64,000 nt of DNA from Thamnaconus septentrionalis (Eukaryota; Chordata; Actinopteri; Tetraodontiformes; Monacanthidae). The notes under the pieces were generated by a model that had not been told where the DNA came from, searched no databases, and saw only the letters and a program-made list of their open reading frames with translations. The translations under genes and the position numbers were made by a program. Of the stretch, positions 12,601 through 25,508 are shown one piece after another (position 1 is the stretch's first letter; every line of letters starts with the position of its first letter). Location of the stretch: assembly GCA_009823395.1 (NCBI GenBank), contig CM020502.1, positions 22,553,944-22,617,943 of the forward strand. Direction: 5' to 3'.

Positions 12601-14063
12601 TTGGCTGACAGTAACCGTGGTTCCCACTTCCTTCCGTCCATGACGGCATCAGGAAACTTTGTGTCATTCTGATACCATAATGTGGCAGCATGGAACAGGT
12701 TGCCAGACTTGAACAAACCCCGCCGTCAAGCCAATAGATATAAAATAACCTTGTAGCTTAGCAAACTCCCCTGAGCCCCCCAGCCTCGCTTCCCCGGTTC
12801 CCTTCATCAAAAGGATTAAAACCTGCGCAAAAAAAACTGTTACCCTCGCGGGTTCGTCCGTACGCCGGCCAATCACGAGGCGGCTCGCGGCGGCGGACGA
12901 ATGACCAGTCTGAGCTTTAGAGAGCGCTAGGAAATAATTGCACCTCCACGCTCCACTTCCCTCTCATGGGGAAATAAACTGTATGTGAGGCCACGGTACG
13001 TCCAGCAACAGGGCCGGCAGTCATAAAAATAACAAAGATGTATATTTTTTTCCAGTCGACTGGTCCATAAAATCTTTTTTGCTTAACTCGGACCTTCGCT
13101 GATGCTTGTTTGTGCGTTTGTTAGACGGACGCAGACGGTCACCTGCTGCTGACTCTTTTTTCTCTCTCTCTCTATTTCTCTCGATAGGCCTTATTTAACC
13201 AGCTATACTTATCGCCATGGCAACCTCGCCCTCCACTAAAATAAAAATCCAACAGTGTGGCCGGCTGACTGATCATTAGAGCCCACTGATCTTTCTCCTC
13301 CATGTCCTCTTCCGTCTGCAGCTCCTCCTTTTAGTTGGGAGCAAATTGCAACACCCCCACCGCCCTACCCCCACCCGCCCCCTTCATCATCACGCCCTCC
13401 CCCTTCGACCTACCTCCTCTCCTGCCCTCCCCTCCCGTCCTCTCTTTCCCTTTTCATTTTTTCCTAGTTTTTTCCACCCCTTTTCACACCTCCGCCCTCC
13501 GCACCCTCCCTGCACCCCACCACTCGCCCCCCAGTGTTCTGTCTGTCCGTCCATCCATTCATCCATCCTTTTCTGAACCCTTTTCCACCCTTCATCCATC
13601 CATCATCCATCTCTTCACATGATTACTGATTACAGCATTACAGTTTTCATTAGAGGCAGGGGAGGAGTGGTCTGCCACACAGAGCCCTAATTGAAACTCC
13701 AATTAGTCCCCCCCACCCACCCATCCCCAGTTGTTGGTATGCAGAGGGGAGCCGTATTTGGAGGGGAATAACATTTTCCTGAAGAGGTTAATTTTCTAAC
13801 GCAATTACTTAGAATTACAATTCCTTCCCTCATATACACACACAACGCACACACCTGGTGGATGGAGGGTTTAAACACGCGCACTCACGCATACACACAG
13901 GGGCAGGACAGTCTCTGCTGCAGACCATCTGACTCTGAATCTGTGCTGGAAATTAACAGCGAGAGTGAAGTCAGAGAAGTCGAATGCGGCAGACAAACAA
14001 AAGGCGAAGGAAGAAAGTCACAACCGTAACTTGTTGCCGTGGTGATTTAGAGCCTGGAAGAGG

Positions 14064-14065
<2 letters not shown>
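9661..14065. other. Intergenic, no gene supported
   Basis: This is mixed-composition sequence with short chance frames only. It includes a pyrimidine-rich block at 13360-13600 with (CCAT)-type repeats and AATTA-containing stretches at about 13690-13830. No RNA gene or transposon end was recognised. Confidence 0.55.
13211..13224 (+). promoter_or_regulatory. RFX X-box-like motif
   Basis: ATCGCCATGGCAAC matches the X-box consensus at 13 of 14 positions, with a perfect GGCAAC half-site and correct AT spacing. Confidence 0.35.

Positions 14066-14111
<46 letters not shown>
14066..14111. repeat. (GT)n microsatellite, 46 bp
   Basis: A pure GT array, followed 84 bp later by a CA array of opposite polarity at 14196-14223. 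The pair forms an imperfect inverted repeat. Confidence 0.97.
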
Positions 14112-14114
<3 letters not shown>

Positions 14115-14195
14115 AGAGTCACCACTCACCATGGCTCGGGGTTTACAATTAGCTTGTTGGCTGAAAGCCTTAATGGGGAACGCTCACACAGACTT

Positions 14196-14223
14196 ACACA
14201 CACACACACACACACACACACAC
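14196..14223. repeat. (AC)n microsatellite, 28 bp
   Basis: A pure AC array, the partner of the GT array at 14066-14111. Confidence 0.97.
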
Positions 14224-14610
14224 TCCTCTCTTCTCCCCAATCCTTTCCTCCAATCGCTGTAATCGCTGTTCCGCCCTCCTTTTATATGCATGTGCACACC
14301 CGACAACCACCCTTCACACAATCTGAGCTCGACAAGCGCTCGCGACAGAGAGAACAACACAATGGCTGCGAGCACACCGACTGTTCAAACTGTTCCGAAG
14401 AAGAAGAAAAAAACATTTCACGCAATACTCTGTGCTCATTTTTGTTAAATAATCCATAGAGAGACAGAATTTAATTCAATTGCGGCTGTAAATTGTTGAC
14501 ATGGAACCACTCAAAACAGCAACTTTTTAGACGAGCTGCGCCTTTCTCCTGACTGACACAATGGCCTCTCTTCCCAGTCTTTGTGACAGGCGGCATCATG
14601 CATTCACTGG

Positions 14611-14639
<29 letters not shown>
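14611..14639. repeat. (CA)n microsatellite, 29 bp
   Basis: A pure CA dinucleotide array in intergenic DNA. Confidence 0.97.
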
Positions 14640-14642
<3 letters not shown>

Positions 14643-14811
14643 TTAAGCCTCCCCTCTTTCACCCCCTGTTGAGTCCGGCCCAGACAGACCCGGCTCAGTC
14701 CTATCTGCCTCCGGATTCAGCCGCAGACAGCCGCAGAGCGCCGCACATCCTGATAAGCTGCCATTGATTGGCTTCAGAGTGGCTGAAAGGCTGAATACAT
14801 TGTCGCCCCAT

Positions 14812-14838
14812 ACACACACACACACACACACACACACA
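14812..14838. repeat. (AC)n microsatellite, 27 bp
   Basis: A pure AC array followed by degenerate CA/CG-rich sequence to about 14890. Confidence 0.97.
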
Positions 14839-15360
14839 GAGACAAGCATGCACATGCACACGCACACTCTCGCTCACTCACACGCGCACGCCGGCTGTGA
14901 GTAAAAAGTATGGAGGAGGGCGGGGAGGGAGGGAGAAGAAGAGTGATGGAAGAGGGACAAAATTCACAATGACAAAAGCCAGACAAATGGAGATTAGCTG
15001 GGGGGCAGGCGGCGGAGGCGAGGCCCGCAGGTAGATTCAAAGGGAGGATGAGGCAGTGTGAGCGCCGGTGCGGCCGGTGCGGCCGGTGGAGGAGAACAAA
15101 CAGGCGGATGGACGGCAAAATCAGGCCGCCAGGAAAACGCAGCGGAGGAAAAAGCAATTTAGCAGAGAAGGGAATCAAATGAGAGCGGACGATGCAGGTG
15201 AACAGCCAAGCAGGTTTAGGAGCAGGCGAAAGTTTGGGTGCGCCTACAATTTGAGCTCATAACAATAATTGTGGCTGCTCAAAAAAAGCCAACACTGTTC
15301 TGACGTCTCAAGATTTTTGTGTGTTTTGGTGAGACGGTGGCAGACAGATCCTTCAGAGCC

Positions 15361-15361
<1 letters not shown>

Positions 15362-15427
<66 letters not shown>
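15362..15427. repeat. (TG)n microsatellite, 66 bp
   Basis: A long, uninterrupted TG array. Long Cys-Val or Thr-His frames over it are artefacts. Confidence 0.98.
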
Positions 15428-15428
<1 letters not shown>

Positions 15429-16056
15429 TGGCAGTGGTGGGGGTTAATGCATTCTGCACGACAACCCGCTGAGTCACAAGGACGCCTTTTGAAGAGAGGA
15501 GCCGAGGCCCCTTCTGCTCCCGAGGTGTGACTGCGTGATTGCTGCACTCGGCGGTGGCATGCGGTGGGAGGGCGGAGTCTTCCTGTGGCGGGGGAGTGGA
15601 GGGGTGAAGGGTTGAGGGGTTGGAGGAGAGGGGGGGGGAGACCGGCCGCATTGCATTGTTGTGTCCGCGCAGATACAAACCCAGTATTTTTCCATCCCTG
15701 GGCGCGAGGGATTGATACGTTTACCAGCGCACCGTCCGTTTTCTCTCTCTGTGAAGTCGAGGCGGATGATGGCTCACAGTGGCTCGTGCGGCGCCCCCTC
15801 TGGTGGTTTACAGGTGTTTTTTCTGATGCTATTATATGAAACAAATCAAGCAACAGTCACACATTTTTTAATCCCCTTGTCAACAAGCATACGTCTAATT
15901 TTATGGTGGATTAGTTCAACACAGTGAAGTGAGTCTCTAAACTCGCTGGCTGATATGAAAAAAATTTTCAAAGCGCTGGATGGCTGTTTAAAACTGAATG
16001 GATAAGAACAAAAACAGCGGCCGTATTATTGGGGAAATAGCAGGCAGGTTCTGGCG

Positions 16057-16089
16057 CAGTACAGTACAGTACAGTACAGTACAGTACAG
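16057..16089. repeat. (CAGTA)n pentanucleotide repeat
   Basis: About six and a half perfect copies of CAGTA; a simple tandem repeat. Confidence 0.95.
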
Positions 16090-16786
16090 GTGTTCCACTT
16101 GCTGTTGCAGAGTCGCATTTGAGTGAAACAGAACTTCACCGTTTAGTCACGATAAGCCAAGTGTTCTTTCGAATTAACCTCCACGGATCCGGGATGGCTG
16201 AGATGTCAAATTTATACACCTGCAGATCCATTTTGAAAAGCTCCAATCTGAATGGATTTTTTTTTTTTTTTTTTTCAGATTACAGCCAGACCAAAGAGGG
16301 GCGGGAGCTATTGCCTTGGTTTAGCTGTGGGTTTGCCAGGGTTAATGAAAGGAACAGTAAACTATAATCCTCCTTAATAATTCACCGCAAATTTTAGTTT
16401 CAGCCTCCTGGAACGTCCTCCAGCAGCTCAGTGGAGGACAGCAGTAAATATTTCTAATCAGTAAACAGCTGCAGTCTCCATTCTCAAGAATTTATCCCTA
16501 AAAAAACATGTTTATGCAGCATCTCGTTTAATAATTCAGCCCTTTTCCTCCATTGTGCGAAAACAACACCTGAATGAACCAGGTTGCAACCACTTGTTTT
16601 AGCGTGTGTGTGTGCGTGTGCGTGCGTGTTTGTGTGTGTGTGCATGTGTGTGCTGAGCCTTCCAGTCAGAGATCACGGCAGGGTACCAGCTTGGCATCGC
16701 TGCTCTTCCACACCGTCTCTCTCTCGTCCCCATCAGGCTCCTCTACTCCTCTCTTCTTCTTCTTTTTCCATTTTATTCCTCTTCTC

Positions 16787-16806
16787 CACACACACACACA
16801 CACACA
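16787..16806. repeat. (CA)n microsatellite, 20 bp
   Basis: A short CA array next to a degenerate (TG)n-rich stretch at 16602-16652. Confidence 0.95.
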
Positions 16807-17559
16807 GGCGTCAGAGCTCTTGTCGTTGTTGCTGGTTTTCCTGCCACGCGTGTCTCAAAGATGGGCTCTAACCTGCCAAGAGGTATTAAGGAGGGGGGAA
16901 AAAACAAAATCTAAATCAGCGTGGGTACAAATAAAAAGCTAGTGTTTGTTTTTTGTTGTTTTTTTCCCCTCCGTACTGTACTGCTCCACGCTGCTGCGTG
17001 TTGCATGTGTGTTTTTCCTCTGTTGGGCTGTTGCTGCAGCGGTTGCAGACTCGTCCTTGACTGTCCTGCTCCACTTTCCCCCCTTTGGCTCCCAGCTCAC
17101 TCCACATTGTGTTGACATTTCTCTCTTTATTGTGTTTCGCTGACATCCTGAAATTTTAAATTGCAACAATTAAAAAAAACAAAAACAAACACGGTTGCTG
17201 GTCACCTGTTTTTCTTTATATTTTTTTCTTGCATTTGGTTAAATAGACAAGATTATTATCTTGAGGGATGGCTTGCAAAAAAAATAGCTCACTGTTTGCA
17301 AGGCATATCCCAGAATGCCTTGCAGCACCTCGTCTGCCCCTCCTCCCCTATTGTAATGCGCTACATGCAATGTCATACATCACAGGACACGGAACTGTTC
17401 TCCGCTTTAATTTGGGGAAGTGCTTTTTTTTTAATCCACTGAAACTTGCAGTTGCATCATAAAACTCGATGTTTCGAGCCCTTCCAGTGACCGCGAAGCC
17501 TCTTTGCTGCCTGTGCCTGCTTGTTTTTTACGACCCGGCGGCAATTTTGATGTCACGTT

Positions 17560-17960
17560 TGCCGGTTGAGGTGACCTCCGTTATTCTTCGAAAGGCTGCG
17601 TGATTTATAACATTTGTCACCGTCAGATTTTTAGCTCATTCCAACATCAATATGTCTTATCGCACCCCCGCCCCCAGACATCGTAATAGCCTCAGACTTG
17701 CGCTGTCGTCGTCTGGGGAGTGACGGCGCATTCATGATGCTAATGGCACTTTTATATATTTTTAAATGGGTTTGGCATGAGCCATGTGAATGTAGCTCCT
17801 GCTCTCAGATAGATTATATCTCGCTGCGGCAGTCTGTGCTGGAATCAATGACCCAATCCATAAAAATTTGATCTAAAATGTGATTTAATTTCACCCTTTG
17901 GCTTTTCAAAGCTTGAATCGATTGCGTTTTCCTATAGTTGAAGAGTAAAGAACGAGTGGT
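17560..17960. other. Candidate conserved non-coding element (unproven)
   Basis: This is non-repetitive, balanced-composition sequence with clustered homeodomain or POU-like words (TTTATAACATT, ATTCATGATGCTAATGGC, CATAAAAATTTGATC, TGATTTAATT) and no coding frame. It looks like vertebrate developmental enhancers, but conservation cannot be judged from one sequence. Confidence 0.3.
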
Positions 17961-19126
17961 TCAAATGATGAGCGTGCAACGAAACAGCGTCACAAATCAG
18001 ATGTTTGCTCGAATGATTTTAAACTGGCTAAGTTTGTCTTGCTACTAAGTAGTAATTGAGCTTTGCTTTAAGCTGATGTTTGCAGGCTGTGGCATCATAT
18101 CTAAAAAAAAAAAGAAAAAAAAGAACTTTGCCGTGAAAGTATTTCTTATTAATGCAAGGGACCTTTAAATGAACTCTAACATTAAGGAAAGTCTGTTTTG
18201 CAAAAGTGAGTTCTCTTTTCTGGTTTTCCTCCTGATAACAGCTTTGCCTCGCCCAAATGGACCCACACCTACCTCACACACACCAACAAAAAAGTAAAGC
18301 ATTTTAATTCAGGCACGTGCTTCAGTTTAATCTCCTGCTCTGTTCCTCTGTTCATTCCTGCCATTGACTCACCTTAAAATAGATTTGGGAACGAGGGGCT
18401 TTTTTCCTCTGCGGCTGACCAGCAAAACACACTTCCAGTGTCACTCACACACGGGCTCAGCAAAGTCAAATCCACTTTTAATGATAGATACACCTACTGT
18501 GTATTTATCTGTGTGTGTTTGAGTGTGAGTGCGTGTGTGTAGCAGTACCAAAGAAGACAGAACACGACGATGGATTTATTGGAGCATGTGCCTTTTTTTT
18601 TTTTTCTTATTTTTACCCTATGATGGCGCAGGCAAGCTGATTGTGGCCAGTTCGACCATCTGCAGCACGTCCACGCTGCGGTCACCCCGTCCCCTCCGCA
18701 CCTCCCTTTAATTTAATATCATGCATCCGTCCATGCTCTTGAACTGGCGCACGCTCCTCCTGCGACCTCCGCCTGACCCCGGTCATTCCCTCCCTCTGGG
18801 TCCGTGTCATCTGCCTGTTCTGTGTCTCCAGCTGCTCCAGCACCGCAACAAAGTGGCACCAAATTAGTGCAGCATATTGTCTTCAAATCACAACAGGCAG
18901 TTATTTCTTGCTTCTAATAACGTTGACAGTCAGAACTCGTGATTTATTCCTCTCTTTTTTAGCGTAGAAATAGGAATTTGCTTAAACTGTTTTATGTGCT
19001 TCAGTTTTCAGAACGTGTGCAAAAACTACAGCTCCACAAATCTGCCCCTTGTGATGTCACGATAGGTGTTGGCACCCCACTTTAGTGTCGACGTCAGAGT
19101 TGCCATTGGTTAGCATTGCCTCAAAC

Positions 19127-19144
19127 AATGCCCCCTAGTGGCAG
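19127..19144 (-). promoter_or_regulatory. CTCF-like motif
   Basis: AATGCCCCCTAGTGGCAG contains GCCCCCTAGTGG, a full match to the reverse complement of the CTCF core CCASYAGRKGGC. Occupancy is inferred only. Confidence 0.4.
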
Positions 19145-20896
19145 AATTGACTTGCCCCTTGTCATGTTGATATTTAAAAGTTCTTGCTTTGTCTCTCTGG
19201 TATTTGACTTTTTTTTTACTAGCCTAGCCTAGCCAAGTCTGCACTTCTATATCTGCATTCCCTTGATTAATCCCCTTCAGTAGATGGATGAGACATTACT
19301 GACCTGTTGCACATTATAAATCACCTGTAGCCTAATTGATCGACAGTCCGTTACATCAAACCAACCAGTCCTCCATCACAGGCCCACTTCCTCTTTTGCT
19401 TTTTTTTTTTTTTAAATGCCACTCTTCTATACCCATTGTAAGCCAGCGCCCACAGAAAGGAACAAGTCCTTTGTCACGGCGACTCTTTGAAAGGAGGTAA
19501 TCTGACAAGAACGCAGCCACTATATTCAAAGCCCCTCTCTCACATTCCTCCACGTTTGCCTCGGAGGAGACTTAAGTCCTGATGGTTCGCCATTATTCTG
19601 CTGCGCAGCGCGACAATGGCAAGAACAAGAGCCCAAAACTGCCTGTGAGGCAGCCTGTTGCTAGCGCGTGTCCATCCACGTTTGTATTAGGCTACAGTCT
19701 GTCAGCGCTGAGTGTGTGTCCTATTATTTCAGTACAAGCGGACTAGTTTCCTTGAATCAGCTTCATTAATTGGACAGTGCAGAAACTATTTGTGTGAACT
19801 ATAATGGGATTAAAAATCAAAGGAGACAACAGGCTCCTACTGAGGTTAGGTGTGATAATCCTCCCCCCCCACCCACCAAAATGTATTATTCACACCAATC
19901 CTCTTCTTCTGTAAGTGTAATTTTAATGCAGAAATATTGGAGACACCCTGACAAGATCTTTTATTTTCATTCCCTGCGCTCTCAGCGGCAAATAAAAGTG
20001 AATAAAGTCATAAAATATTCAATCCGAACGAGGAAGTGAAACCAGCTGGATCTGCGACTATGGAGGGAAAATATTGTATTTAAATTGCGTGCGCGTGGCG
20101 GCGTGCGAGGTCACTCGTTGACCCGCCCTCCCACAGTTGCGCACATGGAAAGGATGCTATGTATGCAAAAATAATTCCTCCGTTTGTGCATTTGTGTCTG
20201 CATGTGCGAGCGTGCACATGCACGCGTCCCTATGGGACACACAGGAAAATGACTCACTGCTGTCACAGCAGCAAAAACAAGGGATTTACTGAGCCGTGCA
20301 GAAAAAACTCAACTAGTCACAACAATTTCAGATGAGCGTTTTTTTGGCTGCTTCCAATAACTCAAGCTCAGCTCGCTGCTGGAGCAAGGTAGAATATGCA
20401 TCTGTGCGCTCTGTGGCTTTTGAATGAAGGCAACACTGAAAGTGGGAGCATTTTTTTGGCAGTCTCATGGAAACATTCATCCCACGGACTGAAATCATAA
20501 ACGCTGTCAGGCAAGCAGAGAGCTGTTCTCGATACCACCGACGGTTTTCTGTCTGTCTTACATGCATGAATACATCCACTGTGACTTTACCCCCCCAAGA
20601 AATAAAAAAATGAAAAATCCTTTAACATGGTGCTTTTACGAAAGTGGGCTGAAGCGGGTAGCTCATTAGCCAGAGCTGCCAGTCACAGGAGAGGGGGGGA
20701 AAAAACCCACTAATCCTGCTTTAGTGTTTCCAAAGTTTATGCCAAACTTATCGAAAAGTGTCAGCAAGATTTTCCATTGTTGCAGAACCAACCTTCAGAA
20801 CCAGTTTGGGTCCAATTCTAATTAATCTGAGCCCAAAACAGCACCAGTCAAAGCGCAAGCCACTCCCAGGATTGTAACTCTTCCTTGGACTGAGCG

Positions 20897-20921
20897 GCTG
20901 ACTGACTGACTGACTGACTGA
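20897..20921. repeat. (TGAC)n short tandem repeat
   Basis: About six copies of the tetranucleotide, with no other structure around it. Confidence 0.9.
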
Positions 20922-21830
20922 TCGCCTCGTCACTCTGGCAGGAAAAGAGGCGGAGCCGCGCAGAGAGAAGGATGTGTGCAGTACAATGGCGGCACAGTCC
21001 TCCCTCTCGTCACAGAGCGCTGGTTGTACGGCTGTGTGCAAAGTGTTTGTGCTGGAGGACTAACTGAGGAGGGAGGAGGAGACAAAGGGTGCGTGTGTCT
21101 TTGTTGTGTGTGCTTGTGTGTGCTTGCATGCACGGCCAAGCAGGAGAGTGAAAGGGAGAGAAATGAGAGGCGCAGCTTTGTAGTGATACAGTGGAGGAAC
21201 AATAAGCAAACTGAAACGATGCAGTGATGCGCTTTTACATCTTTTGTCATTGCACTTGTTGCGTTGCATGTTTGCGCTGGCTTTACATCCCGTCGTGATT
21301 CCCCTCAGACCACTGCAGTACACTTCAATATCCTGAAAATAATTCAGACTTTAATTCAATTCAGTTTGACAGAGTTCAAACCCGAAATGTCAGCAATCCA
21401 GTCACTTTGACAGTTAAAACTCATTAGAATTTTGTCCTCGCCTCAGTTTTGCAACATTTTAATTCTAGGGAGAATGAAGGACTCACATCGTAACGTCATG
21501 CGGTCATGCTATATGTGTTTGGGACGCAGCTCATTTTTAGCGCGTCCCTTCTAAACGGTTAATCCTCCACGCTGAGGGGACTTTGCACCATCCAATCGCA
21601 TTAGCGCCGGACTTGTTTTACGGCCCGTGTCGAGCAGCAGGATGCCCAAACCGCTGACTCGGACGGACTGGGAGCTCCCAGTCAGCGCTGCCAATTAAGC
21701 GAAAGTGGCGGCCAAACATGCTGTGCGTGGACCCAGAGCAGCAGCGGAGGGAACTTTAATGAAAGGCGGGGGGACACCTGCGTGCGGTGTGGTTCTTGTT
21801 TCTCATGTCCGGTTTGGCCCTGAATCAAAC

Positions 21831-21844
21831 ATTGGCATGGCAAC
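21831..21844 (+). promoter_or_regulatory. RFX X-box-like motif (weak)
   Basis: ATTGGCATGGCAAC matches the X-box consensus at 12 of 14 positions. Confidence 0.25.
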
Positions 21845-22796
21845 GCCTTTAATTTGTACCACCTGGGGGGGGTTCTCTAAAATTCAAATGCCATTTTTGC
21901 ACGTCGTCATTATTTTTTTTTTTATTAAATATGTGACTAAAATTGTAGTGGATGTTATTTCCTGCTCGAAGCTTCATAAACTGACTGTAAACAACCTCAG
22001 AGTGGCGCAAGCAAAGCAAAGACCCCCGGCCTCTGGCAGATGGGAGGAAGAGCTGAACAAAGAAAGATCAGATATTATCGTATTAATGGGTTGGGGGGTA
22101 CATATCTGATGATTCAGACCTCCAGAATTCAATATTCTCCACTGTTTTGGAGGAACAAATATGAGCAAATTTCAAATTAACCAGGCAGGCTGTCAAATTT
22201 TAGCAGACTTGAACATTCTTTCTTTAAATCAAAGCCTCCCTTTGCGTCCATTGCTGTAATTGTACTGTTTCACATGTTTACAGCACGCATGCAAAGTGGA
22301 AAATCACAGCTTAACAGCCGTCTCGACGCTAGCCATTATAGAGCTAAATGTACCGAGAGCGACTTGAAGGGGCCTCAAGTGTGAATTCACACTCGGCTCT
22401 GGCTCTCTCTCAAGGTGGCGGTGGCAGAATTTATCACGTGGCCCCCCTTGGAACAATAGTCGCTGTGTGAGTCCGTCTGCGCGCACGGGTGCGCGCCGCG
22501 TTGCCTCGGTGGCGCGACAACGCGTGGGAGTGATGCGAACGGGCCGGTCGGCTCTGTGTCACGGCAGTCGCGCCTGGACGTCTGTCCGGTGGAGTCAGCC
22601 GCCTACACGAGGGAAGAGCGTGCATGCGCACATGCACACGCTCGCACTCAGACTCTCAGAATACGCAAATGCAGGCAGAATACACAAAAGAGGCCAGTTT
22701 CCACTCACACGGAACAGGAAGGAAGTGGAGAAAGTTAAAGCATTCAGGCCGAGTTTGGCCACCCAACAACAGCTTCTCCAGTCTTCATTGTCTGAT

Positions 22797-22797
<1 letters not shown>

Positions 22798-22835
<38 letters not shown>
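22798..22835. repeat. (GT)n microsatellite, 38 bp
   Basis: A pure GT array, the first of a cluster of arrays that runs to 29066. Confidence 0.97.
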
Positions 22836-22837
<2 letters not shown>

Positions 22838-22939
22838 CTTCTGGTGTCCAGTGTGTATGTTAGTGCGACTGGATGAATAGAGGAGGCACAACCAAGGTCA
22901 ATGTGGGCGCCGTCCAATACACCGCAGCCCTGCTCTTGC

Positions 22940-22978
22940 TGTGTGTGTGTGTGTGTTAGTGTGTGTGTGTGTGTGTGC
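22940..22978. repeat. (TG)n microsatellite, interrupted
   Basis: A TG array with one TTAG interruption, degrading into CG/TG-rich sequence to about 23008. Confidence 0.95.
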
Positions 22979-23370
22979 GTGCGGGTGTGCGCGCGTGCAT
23001 GTGTGTTTATGCGCTTGTCCTCTTTCCCCTCTTTTGTTCTTGTCCTCACTCCTCGCCGGCCGGTCACAATGTTTCGATGGGGATTTTCAGCCCACAGGGA
23101 CGGCGTCTTTGACGGCGGCTGCCGCTGGTTCTCTGAAGAAAAGCCCCGAGTCGTACGAGCGCAGGCAAAAAGCGAGAACAGAGGTCCGACCGAGCTGTGC
23201 ATCGCTCCCAGTGCAGAGGGCAGGGCTGGACAGGAGGATGATGGAAGTGGATGTTGTCAATGCAACTGGCAACCGATTTTACATATTTACGTATTTGTTT
23301 TACATATTTGGTAAAAATCCAGTTTTGACGGTGCCAGATGTAGATCCACCGTGCACGAACAACACGTGCG

Positions 23371-23372
<2 letters not shown>

Positions 23373-23411
<39 letters not shown>
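23373..23411. repeat. (AC)n microsatellite, 39 bp
   Basis: A pure AC array. Confidence 0.97.
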
Positions 23412-23413
<2 letters not shown>

Positions 23414-24022
23414 CTCGCCTCCCTTTTGCCTCATGCCAATTCAACTGCAGTGCCTTTGGATTCCTGACTCTTTATTCTAATGCATGTGTGAAGACATATG
23501 GGCTCCACAGATGGTTCCCCACCATTCAAAGGCCTCAAGGTGAACGACACTTTTCACACTCGCGAGGACAGTCGGCCAAGTTAATCACTGTTCGCCGAGG
23601 AGTTCAATTTGCAAGTGAAACATGCAAATTGGATTTTTGATGGCAAAAAAAGTTTGGTTCGTTGGCATATATTTCCAGAAAAGTGTCTTTTCTTTTTTGT
23701 TCTCTTTTATTTCACCGTTAGAAAAATACAGTTTTGACTCCACAGTGACGAAATACGTTAGCGACCAAAGATGGAGCAATTTCATCTGTGCAGCTTTTGG
23801 CTCAAAACAGCAAATAGCAAAAGAATAGAACGGTCTTGAAAAGTGAATAGAGACGTTTCAGGTAATAGAGGTCTCCCTGTTAAGAGAGTCAGACTACAGT
23901 CTAGACATTTCTTTCTTTTCACTGGGGGAGGAAATACTGTAGTTTCTCTAATTTGGGTCACAGTGACTGTTGAGGTTTCACTGTCTGCTCTATTTATGAT
24001 ATATCCCACAAAGTGGGGAAAT

Positions 24023-24023
<1 letters not shown>
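23412..24023. other. Intergenic, nothing recognised
   Basis: Unique-looking sequence between two CA arrays, with no coding frame, RNA gene or transposon end. Confidence 0.6.

Positions 24024-24064
<41 letters not shown>
24024..24064. repeat. (CA)n microsatellite, 41 bp
   Basis: A pure CA array. Confidence 0.97.
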
Positions 24065-24065
<1 letters not shown>

Positions 24066-25447
24066 GAGGGCTGACTTTCATCCTCAATATGTCGGAACGC
24101 AGCACGACCTGTCAGTGAGAGGCTAAGTGCCACCAAAGATGAGTGATCTCTCACAGCGGCGCCTCTGAGGAGTTGGTTGGTCTTTTTTTTTTTCTTGCAG
24201 CCAGTCAGACAGAGGAGCCAAAGCTAAACCTTCCATTTCCTGTTTCTTGCGCAGCAGCCGGCTAAATCCGCAGCAGTCTGAGTCTATTTGCTTTTTTCGC
24301 TTCGGCAAACGTTGAGGAGTGCAGGTGAGTCTGCATTTCCGATGAAGCCTAATTTCAGATTCCATCCGCACCAATGTTGTGAACCTACTGTAGCTTATTA
24401 AAAGTAAAGGTCACCAGCTCTCCGTTTTCAAAGCCGTCTTTATTAATCTGGCAATTCTTGCTTCCAGATTTCTTTTTTTCTGGGGTGATTGCAATGTGGA
24501 AACTGGTGCGTGTGTGTATGTGCGTGTGCGTTGGCGTGCGCGTGTCGGCCACAAAGCGGTGTGCACGTGTGGATTAGTGCGTGTGTGTGGATTTGAAGTG
24601 AGCTCTCAGCCCAGGTGTAATTACTGGGACGTGTACTCCATCTGACTGCACTTTATGAAGAAAGCTGTCACATTCACACCGTATCGCCATAGTAACCGGA
24701 TGGAGAAAAAAATTGTTCTCCTCTTTCGAAATATCGTCCTCTGCGAGCCGGGACCGACGTCATCGGACCAGACTGGCAACAGCGCCTCCGCCAGTTACCT
24801 GAGCCGGAGCATGTAAATCCCCCGCCCGCTCCACCCAGTATTCCCAGTCACAGCGTGCGGAGAGGGAGTTGAAAGGAGGAGGGAGAGAAGGGAGGATTAA
24901 AGGCAGCGCCGCCTGCCTGCCTGCTTGCGTGCGTGCGTGCATGCGTGCGAGTGTGCACGGCGCACGGCTGTTGCTGGGTGGGGCAGGACTGATTCGGTGA
25001 AGCTCGGATGTTTTATCTGCAAAAGGGAGGAGAAATGGATCCACTCTGAAGCCTGCGAAGAAGATGCAAAGAAGGCAAGATGCAGCGCAAAATACTCTGC
25101 CGGACCACTAGGAGGCGATAACATAAATGCCAACAAAACGTGAAGAGTTTTGACAGAGCAGGCGAGGTTGTGGAATAGGTGAAGCTCTTTCCCCTCACAC
25201 AGCGACCTTGTCTCACCTTTATTCTGTTCCATTGTTCTGCTGAGTGTGAGGCACAGACCCGGCAGGCGGGGTTCAAATGTTCCCACCAATTTCACACCTT
25301 CGGCGTCGGTGATAAAGCCGGGCATGGGGTCGGAGCACAGAGGCTGTACTTCAGGGAACTTCAACTTCAGATTGTTGCGCACAAATACAACATGTAGGAA
25401 AATGACAGGGTTCTATTCAAATGTCCCCATAGGTGTGGAGCTGGCCT

Positions 25448-25449
<2 letters not shown>
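24065..25449. other. Intergenic, no gene supported
   Basis: This stretch contains degenerate TG/CG-rich tracts (24505-24560, 24920-24965) and an X-box-like motif at 24683. The frames present are short and unlike known proteins. Confidence 0.55.
24683..24696 (+). promoter_or_regulatory. RFX X-box-like motif
   Basis: ATCGCCATAGTAAC matches the X-box consensus at 13 of 14 positions. Confidence 0.35.

Positions 25450-25504
<55 letters not shown>
25450..25504. repeat. (AT)n microsatellite, 55 bp
   Basis: An uninterrupted AT array that is fully self-complementary, so it could extrude a cruciform and is likely to be length-variable. Confidence 0.98.

Positions 25505-25508
<4 letters not shown>

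Larger units (their letters stand above)
16807..22797. other. Intergenic, no gene supported
   Basis: No coding frame with family resemblance was found. The block has long A or T runs (16258-16276, 18104-18122, 18594-18605), the TGAC repeat at 20897, a CTCF-like motif at 19127 and a non-repetitive AT-rich stretch at 17560-17960 that is listed separately. Confidence 0.55.

Noticed and set aside
15268..15678. Frames rich in Cys-Val or Thr-His
   Set aside because: These are translations of TG/CA microsatellites; the same artefact recurs at 14 kb, 22-29 kb and 50.3 kb.
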